DNA of 64,000 nt from Bacillus sp. 1NLA3E (GTDB taxonomy: Bacteria > Bacillota > Bacilli > Bacillales > Cytobacillaceae): contig NC_021171.1 of the NCBI RefSeq assembly GCF_000242895.2, positions 1,708,001 to 1,772,000 of the forward strand. Reading direction: 5' to 3'. The translations under genes were made by a program, and so were the position numbers. The notes beneath the pieces were generated by a model that did no database searches, was not told the DNA's origin, and worked only from the letters and a program-made list of their open reading frames with translations. Below, piece after piece: positions 51,202 to 60,583 of the stretch (the stretch's first letter is position 1; each line of letters begins with the position of its first letter).

Positions 51202-52497
51202 ATGAGGAAAATATGGAGTTTTTTTCAAGCGAATAGATTAGCTCAAGTTGTCTTGTTCGTCCTCTATGTTGTGGTTACGACCTTGAGTTTGTACTTAGCC
51301 CAGAAATCGGTCGTAGCGTTTCTGTTACTGTTATCTTCACTACTTTTCTTATATTTTCTGAACCTTTCTAATATGTTGAAATGGATCATAGGCTTCTTTA
51401 TTTTAGCTGTACTTTTGCCATTTGCCGCGAGTCATGGACCAGCATATCAATCCTATATGGAAGTAGCAACATTAGTGGGTATTTATGTTTCAATGGCACT
51501 TGGACTTAACATTGTCGTTGGTCTTGCGGGGCTACTAGACTTAGGATTTGTCGCCTTTTTTGCAGTTGGTGCTTATACATATGGAATATTTACAACGGCT
51601 CAAGCTGCTAACTTTATGCCATTTGGACACTATCCACTGTCAGGTGAAACCTTTTGGATATTTATCCTGATAGGCTGTTTTGTGGCAGCATTATTCGGAA
51701 TATTATTAGGGATCCCTGTGCTTCGTGTAAAGGGAGACTATCTAGCTATAGTCACGTTAGGATTCGGAGAAATAATCCGTATTGTTTTTAATAATTTGGA
51801 TCGACCCATCAATATTACAAATGGGGCAATGGGTCTTTCTTCCATCACCCCACCAACTATTTTTGGAATCAGTCTTATTTTTCCAAGTCAATTTTATTAT
51901 GTAGTTCTTGGGTTATTCTTAATTGTTGTCTATACGGTTAGAAGGCTCGAACACTCAAAAATTGGCCGTGCTTGGAAAGCGGTCAGAGAAAATGAAATTG
52001 CTGCACAATCAATGGGAATCCCGCTTGTGAAAACAAAGCTAACTGCATTTGCAATTGGAGCATCATTTTCAGGAATGATGGGCGTAGTATTTGCTGCCAA
52101 ACAAACTTTTGTGGACCCGACAAGTTTTACGTTGTTAGAATCAATTACCATTCTTGTTATGGTCCTCCTTGGAGGGATGGGAAGTGTTCCAGGAGTGATT
52201 TTGGGAGCTTCTGTCATCACAATTTTAAATTTACAGGTATTAACTGAAATAACCAACTGGCTTAATCAATTAAGCTTAAATGGTGTCGTCTCTGTTCCCG
52301 ACGCTTTGTCACCAGCTAAAATGCAAAGATTCATTTTTGGAGCACTTCTTATTTTATTTGCCTTATATCGTCCACAAGGATTGTTGCCTGCTAAAAATAT
52401 GAAATTTGATCCTACAAAACTACAGCCAATCCAAAAGCAAACCGCAGAATCTGACCCTTTTTCGTTGAATGAAGAAAAAGCAAAAGCAAAAGCATAG
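51202..52497 (+). CDS. livM: Branched-chain amino-acid ABC transporter permease LivM
   Basis: A 431-residue permease. The first 100 residues hold extra hydrophobic segments; the conserved core starts at ALGLNIVVGLAGLLDLGFVA (about 94-113), with GIPVLRVKGDYLAIVTLGFGEI and the loop KAVRENEIAAQSMGI (about 252-266). It follows livH within ten bases. AGGTGGG best serves ATG 51202. Confidence 0.88.
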   Translation: MRKIWSFFQANRLAQVVLFVLYVVVTTLSLYLAQKSVVAFLLLLSSLLFLYFLNLSNMLKWIIGFFILAVLLPFAASHGPAYQSYMEVATLVGIYVSMALGLNIVVGLAGLLDLGFVAFFAVGAYTYGIFTTAQAANFMPFGHYPLSGETFWIFILIGCFVAALFGILLGIPVLRVKGDYLAIVTLGFGEIIRIVFNNLDRPINITNGAMGLSSITPPTIFGISLIFPSQFYYVVLGLFLIVVYTVRRLEHSKIGRAWKAVRENEIAAQSMGIPLVKTKLTAFAIGASFSGMMGVVFAAKQTFVDPTSFTLLESITILVMVLLGGMGSVPGVILGASVITILNLQVLTEITNWLNQLSLNGVVSVPDALSPAKMQRFIFGALLILFALYRPQGLLPAKNMKFDPTKLQPIQKQTAESDPFSLNEEKAKAKA

Positions 52498-52509
52498 GAG
52501 ATGAAGCTG

Positions 52510-53286
52510 ATGAATGTGTTAGAGGTAACGAAATTATCCAAGAGATTCGGTGGATTAGTGGCAAATTCAGAAATCAATATGAGTGTAAAAAAAAAATCCA
52601 TTACAGCTGTTATTGGTCCTAACGGAGCCGGAAAAACCACATTCTTCAATATGATTACTGGCGTTTATAAACCAACTTCAGGAAATATTTTATTGAATGG
52701 AAAATCGCTGGTGGGTTTAAAGCCGCATGCAGTAGCTAGACAGGGAATTTCTAGGACATTCCAAAATATTCGCTTGTTCAATAAACTTTCCGTTATTGAA
52801 AATGTTTTGGTGGGTATGCATTACCACCTAAAAGGAAATTGGTTAGGGATCCTTTTCCAGCTCCCGAATACAAGGAATGAGGAAGAGAATGCAAGACGAG
52901 ATGCGTACAACCTTTTAGAGTATGTTGGACTTGCAGATATGTTAAATGAAGAAGCAGGGAATCTATCATATGGTGCACAGCGTCGGTTAGAAATAGCCAG
53001 AGCTTTAGCCACTAAGCCTAACATCCTATTATTGGATGAACCTGCTGCAGGCATGAATCCAAGGGAAACAAAAGAACTGACTGGATTAATTCACGATATT
53101 CGAACAGAATTGGATATTACGATCATCCTGATTGAACACGATATGAAATTAGTAATGGGAATATCTGATCATATTATCGTATTGGATCATGGTGAGAAAA
53201 TTGCTGAAGGAAATCCTGGGGAAGTTCGAAAAAATTCGAGAGTGATCGAAGCATATTTAGGAAAAGGAGCTGTATCATTTGCCTAA
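52510..53286 (+). CDS. livG: Branched-chain amino-acid ABC transporter ATPase LivG
   Basis: A 258-residue ABC ATPase: Walker A GPNGAGKTT (about 33-41), signature LSYGAQRR (about 153-160), Walker B ILLLDEPAAGMNP (about 173-185), and IEHDMKLVM. AGGAG at 52496-52500 favours ATG 52510 over 52501. Confidence 0.9.
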   Translation: MNVLEVTKLSKRFGGLVANSEINMSVKKKSITAVIGPNGAGKTTFFNMITGVYKPTSGNILLNGKSLVGLKPHAVARQGISRTFQNIRLFNKLSVIENVLVGMHYHLKGNWLGILFQLPNTRNEEENARRDAYNLLEYVGLADMLNEEAGNLSYGAQRRLEIARALATKPNILLLDEPAAGMNPRETKELTGLIHDIRTELDITIILIEHDMKLVMGISDHIIVLDHGEKIAEGNPGEVRKNSRVIEAYLGKGAVSFA

Positions 53287-53299
53287 GGAGGGAGCCAAT

Positions 53300-54007
53300 T
53301 TGCCATTACTTGATATAAAGAATGTTGAAGCCAGCTATGGAGCTATTCAAGCACTAAAAGGGATTAATCTGTATGTGGAAAAGGGGGAAATTGTTACTTT
53401 GATCGGAAGTAATGGCGCAGGAAAATCAACAACTCTCAAAGCCATTAGCGGCCTGATACCTATCAATAATGGCTCAGTTAACTATCAGGGAAAGGATATT
53501 ACCAGTGTTCCTTCTCATCAAACAACTCTCATAGGTATAGCTCATGTCCCGGAAGGAAGGCGTATTTTTCCCAGGTTAACTGTAAAAGAAAACCTCTTAA
53601 TCGGCGCATTTGCAGTTAAAGAGAAAAAAATGATTTGGAATAGGATGGAAAGAGTATTTCAATATTTTCCTAAGCTTAAAGAAAGACTGGAACAAATGGG
53701 AGGTACGATGAGTGGTGGTGAACAGCAAATGCTGGCAATAGGGAGAGCATTAATGATGAAACCAGAGGTGTTAATGCTTGATGAGCCTTCAATGGGCCTT
53801 GCCCCAGTAATCGTTGAACAAATTTTTGAAATCATCCAAGAGTTGAATAAACAGGGAATGACAATCCTACTTGTCGAGCAAAATGCTTATCAGGCTCTGC
53901 AAATTGCAAACCGAGGTTATTGTTTACAGACAGGGGAGATTGTACTTGAAGGAAAAGGAAAGGACTTAATTACAAACGAACAAGTCCTTGAAGCCTATTT
54001 AGCTTAA
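53300..54007 (+). CDS. livF: Branched-chain amino-acid ABC transporter ATPase LivF
   Basis: A 235-residue ABC ATPase with Walker A GSNGAGKST (about 35-43), PEGRRIFPRLTVKENLLIGA (about 85-104), signature MSGGEQQM and Walker B VLMLDEPSMGLAP. The start TTG 53300 is preceded by AAGGAGGGA; the frame is open to 53279, within livG. Confidence 0.9.
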   Translation: MPLLDIKNVEASYGAIQALKGINLYVEKGEIVTLIGSNGAGKSTTLKAISGLIPINNGSVNYQGKDITSVPSHQTTLIGIAHVPEGRRIFPRLTVKENLLIGAFAVKEKKMIWNRMERVFQYFPKLKERLEQMGGTMSGGEQQMLAIGRALMMKPEVLMLDEPSMGLAPVIVEQIFEIIQELNKQGMTILLVEQNAYQALQIANRGYCLQTGEIVLEGKGKDLITNEQVLEAYLA

Positions 54008-54067
54008 GAACTGATCATTAATTTTGATTGATACGTTTTAATATAACTAGTTTAATAGGTACAACAA

Positions 54068-54109
54068 ATAAAAGGGCATTAGGTCAATTTCGCTGACCTA
54101 AACGCCCTC
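54068..54109 (-). terminator. Terminator of the YhdH/YhfP-type gene
   Basis: On the minus strand GGGCGTTTAGGTCA pairs with TGACCTAATGCCC and TTTTATTT follows. It also sits after livF, but the T-run on that side is weak. Confidence 0.8.
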
Positions 54110-54115
54110 ACATTA

Positions 54116-55111
54116 TTATAAAACTAAAATAGTTCTTCCAATTGCTTCACCTTTTAGGATTGATGATAATACTTGTGGTAGCTCGTCAAAGGTTACTTCT
54201 TTTTTGATGGTATCTAATAGTCCGTCTGGTTTCATATCGGTAGCCATTCTTTCCCATATGATTTTTCTAGTTTCCATCGGACAATAAACCGAATCGATTC
54301 CTAGTAAATTAATGCCACGGAGAATAAAAGGGAACACTGTAGTTGGTAAATCCGTTCCCCCAGTTAAGCCACTTACAGCTACTGCTCCTCCATAATTGAG
54401 TTTACTCAGTATCGCTGCTAAGGTTTTCCCACCAACAGGATCTACTGCAGCAGCCCATTTTTGCTGATCCAATGGCTTTATTTTTTCTCCAATTATTTCT
54501 TCTCTTGAGAGAATTTCCTGTGCCCCAAGTTGTTTCAAAAAGCTATGCTCTGATTCTTTCCCAGTACTAGCACACACTTGGTAGCCGCGCTTAGCAAGAA
54601 TAGCCACAGCAATACTCCCAACTCCACCAGTCGCTCCTGTAACAAGCACTTTACCTTTATCAGGAGTCAATCCGCTTTCTTCTAAACGGTGGACGGATAA
54701 CGCAGCAGTGAACCCAGCTGTTCCGTAAACCATGGCTTCTTTTAGTGAGAGACCCTTCGGTAAGGGGACGATCCAATCACCAGGAATTTTGGCGTATTCA
54801 CTATAACCACCATAATGGGAGACGCCAATCTCATAGCTGGTGGCAATAATTTCATCGCCTTCTTTAAAACGGGCATCACTAGAACTTACCACAATTCCAG
54901 CTAAATCAATTCCAGGGATAAACGGATACGATCTGACAATTTTTCCGTTAGGGTTACTAGCAAGCCCATCCTTGTAATTTACACTAGAATATAAAACTTT
55001 TATAACAACATCCCCATCGGGAAGGTTATCCAGTGATATCATTTTAGTAACTGCTGAAAATTCATCATTATTTTTATCTACCATAAACGCTTTAAATAAC
55101 TTCTTCTCCAT
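54116..55111 (-). CDS. YhdH/YhfP-type zinc-free quinone oxidoreductase (acrylyl-CoA reductase family)
   Basis: A 331-residue medium-chain dehydrogenase. SSVNYKDGLA (about 46-55), PGIDLAGIV (about 68), KEAMVYGTAGFTAALSVHRL and the NADPH loop VTGATGGVGSIAVAIL (about 149-164) are typical of the YhdH/YhfP branch, which reduces acrylyl-CoA or related enoyl compounds. No zinc cysteines are present. ATG 55111 follows AAAGGAGC. Confidence 0.87.
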   Translation of the reverse strand: MEKKLFKAFMVDKNNDEFSAVTKMISLDNLPDGDVVIKVLYSSVNYKDGLASNPNGKIVRSYPFIPGIDLAGIVVSSSDARFKEGDEIIATSYEIGVSHYGGYSEYAKIPGDWIVPLPKGLSLKEAMVYGTAGFTAALSVHRLEESGLTPDKGKVLVTGATGGVGSIAVAILAKRGYQVCASTGKESEHSFLKQLGAQEILSREEIIGEKIKPLDQQKWAAAVDPVGGKTLAAILSKLNYGGAVAVSGLTGGTDLPTTVFPFILRGINLLGIDSVYCPMETRKIIWERMATDMKPDGLLDTIKKEVTFDELPQVLSSILKGEAIGRTILVL

Positions 55112-55228
55112 ATCATTGTTGCTCCTTTCAAACATAAAACGGATAATAAACTTCGTTACTATAATATATCATAGCAAAAATAATCGGAGGTATGAAGGAA
55201 TAAGATTGTTTTATTGTTTATCTCTAAG

Positions 55229-56032
55229 TTAGTCCTCTCCGTTGTTTTCCGTGTATTCATTGAAGAATGGAATGTTGACATAATAATACATCCAACCCAT
55301 TAATACCCCGCCACCAATTAAATTTCCAATCGTTACAGGGATTAGATTATGTATGACCCCACTAACTGATATGGTACCAGGATGGTTTAATACTAATGCA
55401 ATCGCAAAGGTACACATGTTGGCGATACTGTGTTCATAACCGGAGATAAAAAAGCAAAATACGAACAAAATCATTGAAAACATTTTTGGTCCATCACCTT
55501 TAAGTGCCATTGGAACAAAAAATGCAAGACAGACAAGCCAGTTACAAAGAATGGCCCGGAAAAATAGTTGCATTCCTGGTGCTTCCATTTTTTTCTCCAC
55601 CACACTGAGCAAAAATCCATTAACATGTGCATCATTGAAAAGTCCGGTTGTATAAATAATAAAAGCAAAAAGAGCGGCACCCAATATGTTGCCAACATAA
55701 CTTGTCATCCATATCTTAATTACTTCACCCCAGCTGATTTTTTTTCGGAGGGCGGCAAATGTGAAGTAAAAGGTGTTACCCGTAAATAAATCGCCACCCC
55801 CGTAAGCGATTAGGATGATTGCAGCTCCAAAGGTTAAAGCGGCCATAGGGTAGGTTAAAGGAGAATGTTCCAAATAAAAAAAGTTTCCAGTCTTAAAGGC
55901 GACAATTACTCCGAATCCGATAAACATACTAGCTAGCATTGATCTCGCAATAAAACGAAGGCGGCTTTGGCGGTATATTTTTTGCTTTTTTAGAGCTAAA
56001 TGCTCCACTTCAAGAAGCGGTTTTACTTCCAT
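55229..56032 (-). CDS. Formate/nitrite transporter family channel
   Basis: A 267-residue FNT protein with six membrane segments: MFIGFGVIVAFKTG (about 36-49), GGDLFTGNTFYFTFAAL (about 78-94), ILCNWLVCLA (about 160) and GYEHSIANM (about 197-205; the conserved pore histidine). It could carry formate, nitrite or hydrosulfide; nothing nearby decides among them. GGGGGG precedes the ATG. Confidence 0.9.
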   Translation of the reverse strand: MEVKPLLEVEHLALKKQKIYRQSRLRFIARSMLASMFIGFGVIVAFKTGNFFYLEHSPLTYPMAALTFGAAIILIAYGGGDLFTGNTFYFTFAALRKKISWGEVIKIWMTSYVGNILGAALFAFIIYTTGLFNDAHVNGFLLSVVEKKMEAPGMQLFFRAILCNWLVCLAFFVPMALKGDGPKMFSMILFVFCFFISGYEHSIANMCTFAIALVLNHPGTISVSGVIHNLIPVTIGNLIGGGVLMGWMYYYVNIPFFNEYTENNGED

Positions 56033-56122
56033 CTAAAATCCCCCCGTCTTTGTTTTTGGCTCTTTTCTAAAAGATTGTTGTTTTTTAATTAGGTTTTTGG
56101 AAAGAAAACCGTTGATAAAGAA

Positions 56123-56252
56123 GTTGATTGGAGCGGAAGGTGCGAGACTCCTGCGGGAGCAGCGGGACAGGTGAGACCCCACAGGAGCTTTAGCGACGAG
56201 GAGGCTCACCGCCCGCCCCGCGGAAAGCGAGCATCCTGGAGTGGAAATCAAC
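56123..56252 (+). repeat. GC-rich Bacillus intergenic repeat, copy 4
   Basis: From GTTGATTGGAGCGGAAGGTG to GGAGTGGAAATCAACC, with GACTCCTGCGGGAGCAGCGG and GGCTCACCGCCCGCCCCGCG inside. It is nearly full-length and in the same orientation as copy 1. It takes up a third of the non-coding stretch 56033-56447, whose remainder is AT-rich and featureless. Confidence 0.85.
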
Positions 56253-56409
56253 CACACTTCTCTTTTGGAAAATACCAACATAGTTTAAGAAAACAGCCTT
56301 GTTTTTTGTTTCTCTCACGATTACTAATGTTTGCCAATATCATAAATGATATTCATAGACTAACTTCAAGGGAAAATCAAATATAACTATTTTCTTAAAT
56401 AATGAACAC

Positions 56410-56439
56410 AAAAAAAAGGACTGGCATTGCCAAGTCCTT
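56410..56439 (-). terminator. Terminator of glnS
   Basis: On the minus strand AGGACTTGGCA and TGCCAGTCCT pair and eight T follow, ten bases after the glnS stop. Confidence 0.85.
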
Positions 56440-56447
56440 CATCGTGA

Positions 56448-58112
56448 TTATAATTTAAACGAGCTTTTTAATGAAACAATTTGATTAAATACAGCTTTTT
56501 CCTTAGTAGTGTGTTTTGGATCGACATTAAAATAGCCATGACGGAAAAACTGAAATTTATCTTGAGCTTTTACATCCTTTAGATTAGGTTCAATGAAGCC
56601 TTGGATGATTTCCAATGATTGTTCATTTACATAATCAAGAAATGTTTTTTCCTCGTTGTTAGGGTCTTCTTTGGAATCATCCGTATCTAAAATCAGGGGT
56701 TGGTATAGACGGAATTCGGCAGGTACGGCATGTTTGGCATCAACCCAATGGAGGGTCCCTTTTACCTTTCGACCCGTAAAGCCTGACCCACTCTTAGTTT
56801 CAATATCGTACGTACAACGTAATTCAACCACATTGCCAACTTCGTCTTTAATAACTTCTTCGCATTTAATAAAATAAGCATGTTTTAGTCGAACTTCATT
56901 GCCAGGGAACAGTCGGAAATACTTTTTGGGTGGATCTTCCATAAAGTCATCTTGTTCAATATACAACTCTCTAGAAAATGGAATTTGGCGTTCTCCCATT
57001 TCAGGAACTTCTGGATTGATTTCGGCATCCAACCACTCGACCTGATCCTCAGGGTAATTTGTAATTACAACTTTTAATGGTCGTAAAATTCCCATTGTTC
57101 TTGGAGCCTTTAGTTTTAAGTCCTCCCGAACAAAGTGATCGAGCATGGCGGAATCGACGGTTCCAGAACCTTTGGACACTCCAGTTTCCCGGACGAATTC
57201 TCGAATGGATTCAGGAGTAAACCCTTTTCTTCGTAATCCAGAAATTGTAGGCATACGTGGATCGTCCCAACCTTCGACAAAACCTTCATCAACAAGCTGT
57301 TTCAGCTTCCGTTTACTCATTACGGTATTGGTAATGTTTAAACGGCCAAATTCCGTTTGCTCAGGCTTGTTTTCCGTCTCACACTGTTCGATTACCCAAT
57401 TGTATAGCGGACGATGGTCCTCAAACTCCGTTGTGCAAAGGGAGTGTGTTACACCTTCGATGGCATCCTCAAGTGGGTGGGCAAAATCGTACATCGGATA
57501 GATACACCATTTTTCGCCAGTGTTATGATGGCTAGCATGAGAAACACGGTACAGAACTGGGTCCCTTAAGTTTAAATTTGGGGAAGACATGTCAATTTTC
57601 GCGCGCAAAACCTTAGTCCCATTTTCAAATTCGCCTTTTCGCATCCGTTCAAATAAATCAAGGTTATCCTTAACACTTCGGGTACGATATGGGCTTTCCT
57701 TGCCTGGTTCAGTTAGTGTTCCACGATACGTACGAATTTCTTCTGCTGTTAAATCATCGACATATGCTTTTCCTTTTTTAATTAAAAGGACGGCACGATT
57801 GTACATTTCATCAAAATAGTCAGAAGCAAAAAATAACTCGTCCCAGTCATAGCCAAGCCATTTAACATCTTCTTTAATGGAATCGACATACTCCTGATCT
57901 TCTTTTAATGGATTTGTGTCGTCAAAACGCAAATTCGTTTTTCCGTTAAATTCATCCGCCAGACCAAAGTTAATTACAATGGACTTAGCGTGACCAATAT
58001 GAAGGTACCCGTTTGGCTCAGGAGGAAAACGTGTGATGACATGGTCTCTTTTCCCTGATTCTAAATCTTCTTTAATAATACTTTTAATAAAGTTTGAAGA
58101 GTTTTGTTCCAA
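56448..58112 (-). CDS. glnS: Glutaminyl-tRNA synthetase
   Basis: A 554-residue class I synthetase: [18 protein letters not shown] (about 24-41; HIGH motif), RFDDTNP (about 62), [20 protein letters not shown] (about 210-229), VMSKRKL (about 268; KMSKS equivalent), and two C-terminal beta-barrel domains. Length matches E. coli GlnRS. Most Bacilli make Gln-tRNA through GatCAB and lack this enzyme, so it is an added route. The start is TTG 58112 behind AAAGG. Monocistronic. Confidence 0.94.
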   Translation of the reverse strand: MEQNSSNFIKSIIKEDLESGKRDHVITRFPPEPNGYLHIGHAKSIVINFGLADEFNGKTNLRFDDTNPLKEDQEYVDSIKEDVKWLGYDWDELFFASDYFDEMYNRAVLLIKKGKAYVDDLTAEEIRTYRGTLTEPGKESPYRTRSVKDNLDLFERMRKGEFENGTKVLRAKIDMSSPNLNLRDPVLYRVSHASHHNTGEKWCIYPMYDFAHPLEDAIEGVTHSLCTTEFEDHRPLYNWVIEQCETENKPEQTEFGRLNITNTVMSKRKLKQLVDEGFVEGWDDPRMPTISGLRRKGFTPESIREFVRETGVSKGSGTVDSAMLDHFVREDLKLKAPRTMGILRPLKVVITNYPEDQVEWLDAEINPEVPEMGERQIPFSRELYIEQDDFMEDPPKKYFRLFPGNEVRLKHAYFIKCEEVIKDEVGNVVELRCTYDIETKSGSGFTGRKVKGTLHWVDAKHAVPAEFRLYQPLILDTDDSKEDPNNEEKTFLDYVNEQSLEIIQGFIEPNLKDVKAQDKFQFFRHGYFNVDPKHTTKEKAVFNQIVSLKSSFKL

Positions 58113-58320
58113 CCTTTATCAACCTTTCTTTATGTACAATAATTTCTTATTATAACTTATTTTATCGTAGATTAACGGGTAGTAAAACCCCACAGATGCA
58201 AGTTTCACTTAATATGTATTTTCAGTATTTTTCCACTGTCCCTAATAGTAATCGGAAAATCGAATAAATACAAGTAATGTGGGAGGGATTTTCGGTAGAA
58301 AAAGCTTAATAAATATTGAG

Positions 58321-58344
58321 ATTATATAGACCGATTGTTATAAT
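58321..58344 (+). promoter_or_regulatory. Putative TetR-regulator operator, upstream of its own gene
   Basis: ATTATATAGACCGATTGTTATAAT carries the left half of the palindrome found at 58956-58977 (ATTATATAGAC) and may overlap the -10 TATAAT of the regulator gene. LmrA/YxaF-type repressors use TAGACC/GGTCTA-like boxes. Confidence 0.5.
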
Positions 58345-58362
58345 TTTGTTGAGGTGAATTGG

Positions 58363-58929
58363 ATGGTAGAAAAAGAGAGCTCGCGAGATAAATTATTAAG
58401 TACAGCATCACGGCTATTCCAACTTCAAGGATATCACGGCACAGGACTAAATCAAATAACTAAGGAAAGTGGAGCTCCGAAGGGTTCTTTGTACCATTAT
58501 TTTCCGAATGGAAAAGAAGAGTTAGCGATTGAAGCAGTTAAATTAACAAGTGCATTTGTTTCCAAAAATATAAAAGAATCCTTGAAACAGATAGAAGATC
58601 CAGTTATTGCCATTCAAAATTTTATTGAAACAATGGCGCTTCGATTTGAAAATGAGCGGTCTATGGTCGGGGTCCCAATTGCAGCAGTTGCCCTTGAAAC
58701 CTCACATAGCTCTGAACTGCTCAGAAAGGCCTGTCAAGAAGCCTATGAAAGCTTTCAAAACGAGTTTACTCAAAAGCTAATAAATAGTGGTTTCGATCAA
58801 CAAAAAGCGAGTGAGTTAGGGATTGTGATTAATTCCCTAATCGAAGGGGCGTTCCTTTTGAGCTTTACCCGAGGAGACAGTAAGCCGTTACTGTTAATTG
58901 CTAAACAAATTCCAGTGCTTCTAAGCTAG
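58363..58929 (+). CDS. TetR/AcrR family regulator, LmrA/YxaF-like
   Basis: A 188-residue repressor with an N-terminal helix-turn-helix (LLSTASRLFQLQGYHGTGLNQITKESGAPKGSLYHYFPNG in outline, about 11-50) ending in the LYHYFPNGKEEL pattern of the LmrA/YxaF/AcrR subgroup, and a C-terminal ligand domain with GVPIAAVALETS. ATG 58363 follows GAGGTG. It precedes an NmrA-like gene whose promoter region has the matching palindrome. Confidence 0.88.
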   Translation: MVEKESSRDKLLSTASRLFQLQGYHGTGLNQITKESGAPKGSLYHYFPNGKEELAIEAVKLTSAFVSKNIKESLKQIEDPVIAIQNFIETMALRFENERSMVGVPIAAVALETSHSSELLRKACQEAYESFQNEFTQKLINSGFDQQKASELGIVINSLIEGAFLLSFTRGDSKPLLLIAKQIPVLLS

Positions 58930-58955
58930 AAGTACTGGAAATATTTTCGAGGAGT

Positions 58956-58977
58956 ATTATATAGACTGGTCTACAAA
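58956..58977 (+). promoter_or_regulatory. Putative TetR-regulator operator before the NmrA-like gene
   Basis: ATTATATAGACTGGTCTACAAA contains TAGAC-TG-GTCTA, a perfect inverted repeat (58962-58973). It shares its left half with the sequence before the regulator, suggesting that one repressor controls both. Confidence 0.65.
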
Positions 58978-59015
58978 AAGTAATTTAATTGAATATCAAA
59001 AAGGGAGTAATTTAC

Positions 59016-59870
59016 ATGACTAATATTTTGGTTACAGGGTTTACGGGGAATGTTGGGCAAGAAGTGGCTAAAGTTCTACGTATAAAAAATGCTCCATTTA
59101 AATGCGCTGTACGGAATGTTGAAAAGTCAAAGGTGAAATTTGGTGTAGATTATGACTATGTCCGGTTTGATCTTAGTAATCCGGATACGTTTGAGCAAGC
59201 CCTAGAAAATATCGATAAGATATTTTTAATGTATCCCCCTGAGGTTAGGGGGCCTGAGGATTTACATCCTTTTTTCGCGAAAGTGAAAGAGAAAGGGATA
59301 AAACACATAGTCTACTTGTCAGTAAAAGATGTACAATTCCTGTCGTTTATTCCTCATCATAAAAATGAAAAGGCAATCAAAGCGGCTAAACTACCTTATA
59401 CCTTTTTGCGTGCAGGTTATTTCATGCAAAATCTTAATATGTTCCTTCTAAATGAACTTAAAGAAAATGGAAGAATTTTTGTTCCGGCTGGAAAAGGGAA
59501 GACAAGTTTTATAGATGTTCGAGATATCGCAGAAGTCGCTGTCCTTGCACTTTTAGGAGGGACACAGCATGTAAATAAGAGTTATTGTTTAACTGGAAGG
59601 GAAGCAATTGATTTTGATGAGGTGGCCAAACGAATGTCTGCAATACTTGGTAAAAAGATTACTTATACCAATCCGACTGCAAGAGATTTTCAACAATATA
59701 TGCTCCAAAAGGGTGTTGATCCTGGTTTTATAAAAGTGGTAACAAACCTTCACTTTATAACCAAAATTGGTTTGGCAAAAGGGATGACTAATGATTATGT
59801 GGAATTGATGAAGAAAAATCCAACTGCAATTGATACATATATACAGGATTATCGTGAATATTGGGTATAA
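59016..59870 (+). CDS. NmrA-like NAD(P)-binding oxidoreductase
   Basis: A 284-residue atypical short-chain dehydrogenase: Rossmann motif VTGFTGNVGQEVAK (about 6-19; GxxGxxG), CAVRNVEKSK, FLMYPPEVRGP (about 69), LRAGYFMQNL (about 129) and SFIDVRDIAEVAV (about 158). The NmrA/QorB-like group includes NADPH-dependent quinone or redox-sensor proteins. ATG 59016 follows AAAGGGAG. Likely controlled by the adjacent TetR regulator. Confidence 0.85.
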   Translation: MTNILVTGFTGNVGQEVAKVLRIKNAPFKCAVRNVEKSKVKFGVDYDYVRFDLSNPDTFEQALENIDKIFLMYPPEVRGPEDLHPFFAKVKEKGIKHIVYLSVKDVQFLSFIPHHKNEKAIKAAKLPYTFLRAGYFMQNLNMFLLNELKENGRIFVPAGKGKTSFIDVRDIAEVAVLALLGGTQHVNKSYCLTGREAIDFDEVAKRMSAILGKKITYTNPTARDFQQYMLQKGVDPGFIKVVTNLHFITKIGLAKGMTNDYVELMKKNPTAIDTYIQDYREYWV

Positions 59871-60012
59871 AAAAACGTATTATACTCAGTGAAAATCAAC
59901 CAAAAAATGATTTTCTATGCTATTAGCCGTTGAATAAATTTTGAAACTAGTGTTGATTGGAATGAACAACATCAGATTTTTAGATGTGATGAAAAATAAC
60001 ATAAAAAACAGT

Positions 60013-60053
60013 AGCCTTAAGATGAATTTTTCTTCATTCTCAGGCTTTTTTCT
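60013..60053 (+). terminator. Terminator upstream of the urease operon
   Basis: AGCCT...GATGAA pairs with TTCATTCTCAGGCT, followed by TTTTTT. It is 143 bases beyond the NmrA-like stop. A fragment TGTTGATTGGAATG of the GC-rich repeat lies just before it (59951). Confidence 0.75.
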
Positions 60054-60140
60054 TTGATTCATGACATCAAACAACCCTAAGTTAGCGTGAAATTGTTGGC
60101 GGTTTCACGGAGTTTTATAAATATATTTTAGTTTTTGTTA

Positions 60141-60199
60141 TTGATTTAATCAGAATATTCATTATAATTGAGGTATCGTAGATGTTAGAAAATATAACA
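60141..60199 (+). promoter_or_regulatory. Urease promoter with GlnR/TnrA box
   Basis: TTGATT (60141-60146), 16 bases, TATAAT (60163-60168) forms the promoter. TGTTAGAAAATATAACA at 60183-60199 fits the 17-base TGTNA-N7-TNACA consensus of GlnR/TnrA exactly and covers the start of transcription, a position suited to repression in nitrogen excess. Confidence 0.78.
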
Positions 60200-60266
60200 T
60201 CGTAAGTCAATTTAGCTAATATTTTAATAAATATGGGTGAATGGATTATCGAAGGGAGAGCAAATC

Positions 60267-60572
60267 ATGAAATTGACCTCACGGGAAATGGAGAAGTTGA
60301 TGATTGTAGTAGCAGCAGATCTTGCCCGCCGCCGTCAGCATAGAGGACTGAAGTTAAACTATCCGGAGGCGATTGCTATTATTACATACGAAGTATTAGA
60401 AGGGGCAAGAGACGGGAAAACAGTAGCTCAGTTAATGCAATATGGGGCTACTATTCTAAAGATTGCTGATGTGATGGAAGGGATCCCCGAAATGATTCCA
60501 GATATTCAAGTAGAAGCAACTTTTCCAGATGGTACCAAGCTTGTGACCGTTCATGATCCAATACGAGAATAA
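60267..60572 (+). CDS. ureA: Urease gamma subunit
   Basis: A 101-residue protein with the whole family pattern: [20 protein letters not shown] (about 3-22), [24 protein letters not shown] and the end TVHDPIRE. It is part of the (alpha-beta-gamma)3 urease. ATG 60267 lies after AAGGGAG; the longer frame from 60237 has no site. Confidence 0.96.
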   Translation: MKLTSREMEKLMIVVAADLARRRQHRGLKLNYPEAIAIITYEVLEGARDGKTVAQLMQYGATILKIADVMEGIPEMIPDIQVEATFPDGTKLVTVHDPIRE

Positions 60573-60583
60573 GGGGGGAGATA

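Noticed and set aside
48859-54007. ABC transporter as a urea (Urt) uptake system, because urease genes are nearby
   Set aside because: The binding protein has LivJ-type phrases, the transporter is 7 kb from ure and separated by unrelated genes, and no nitrogen-type operator is seen in front of it.
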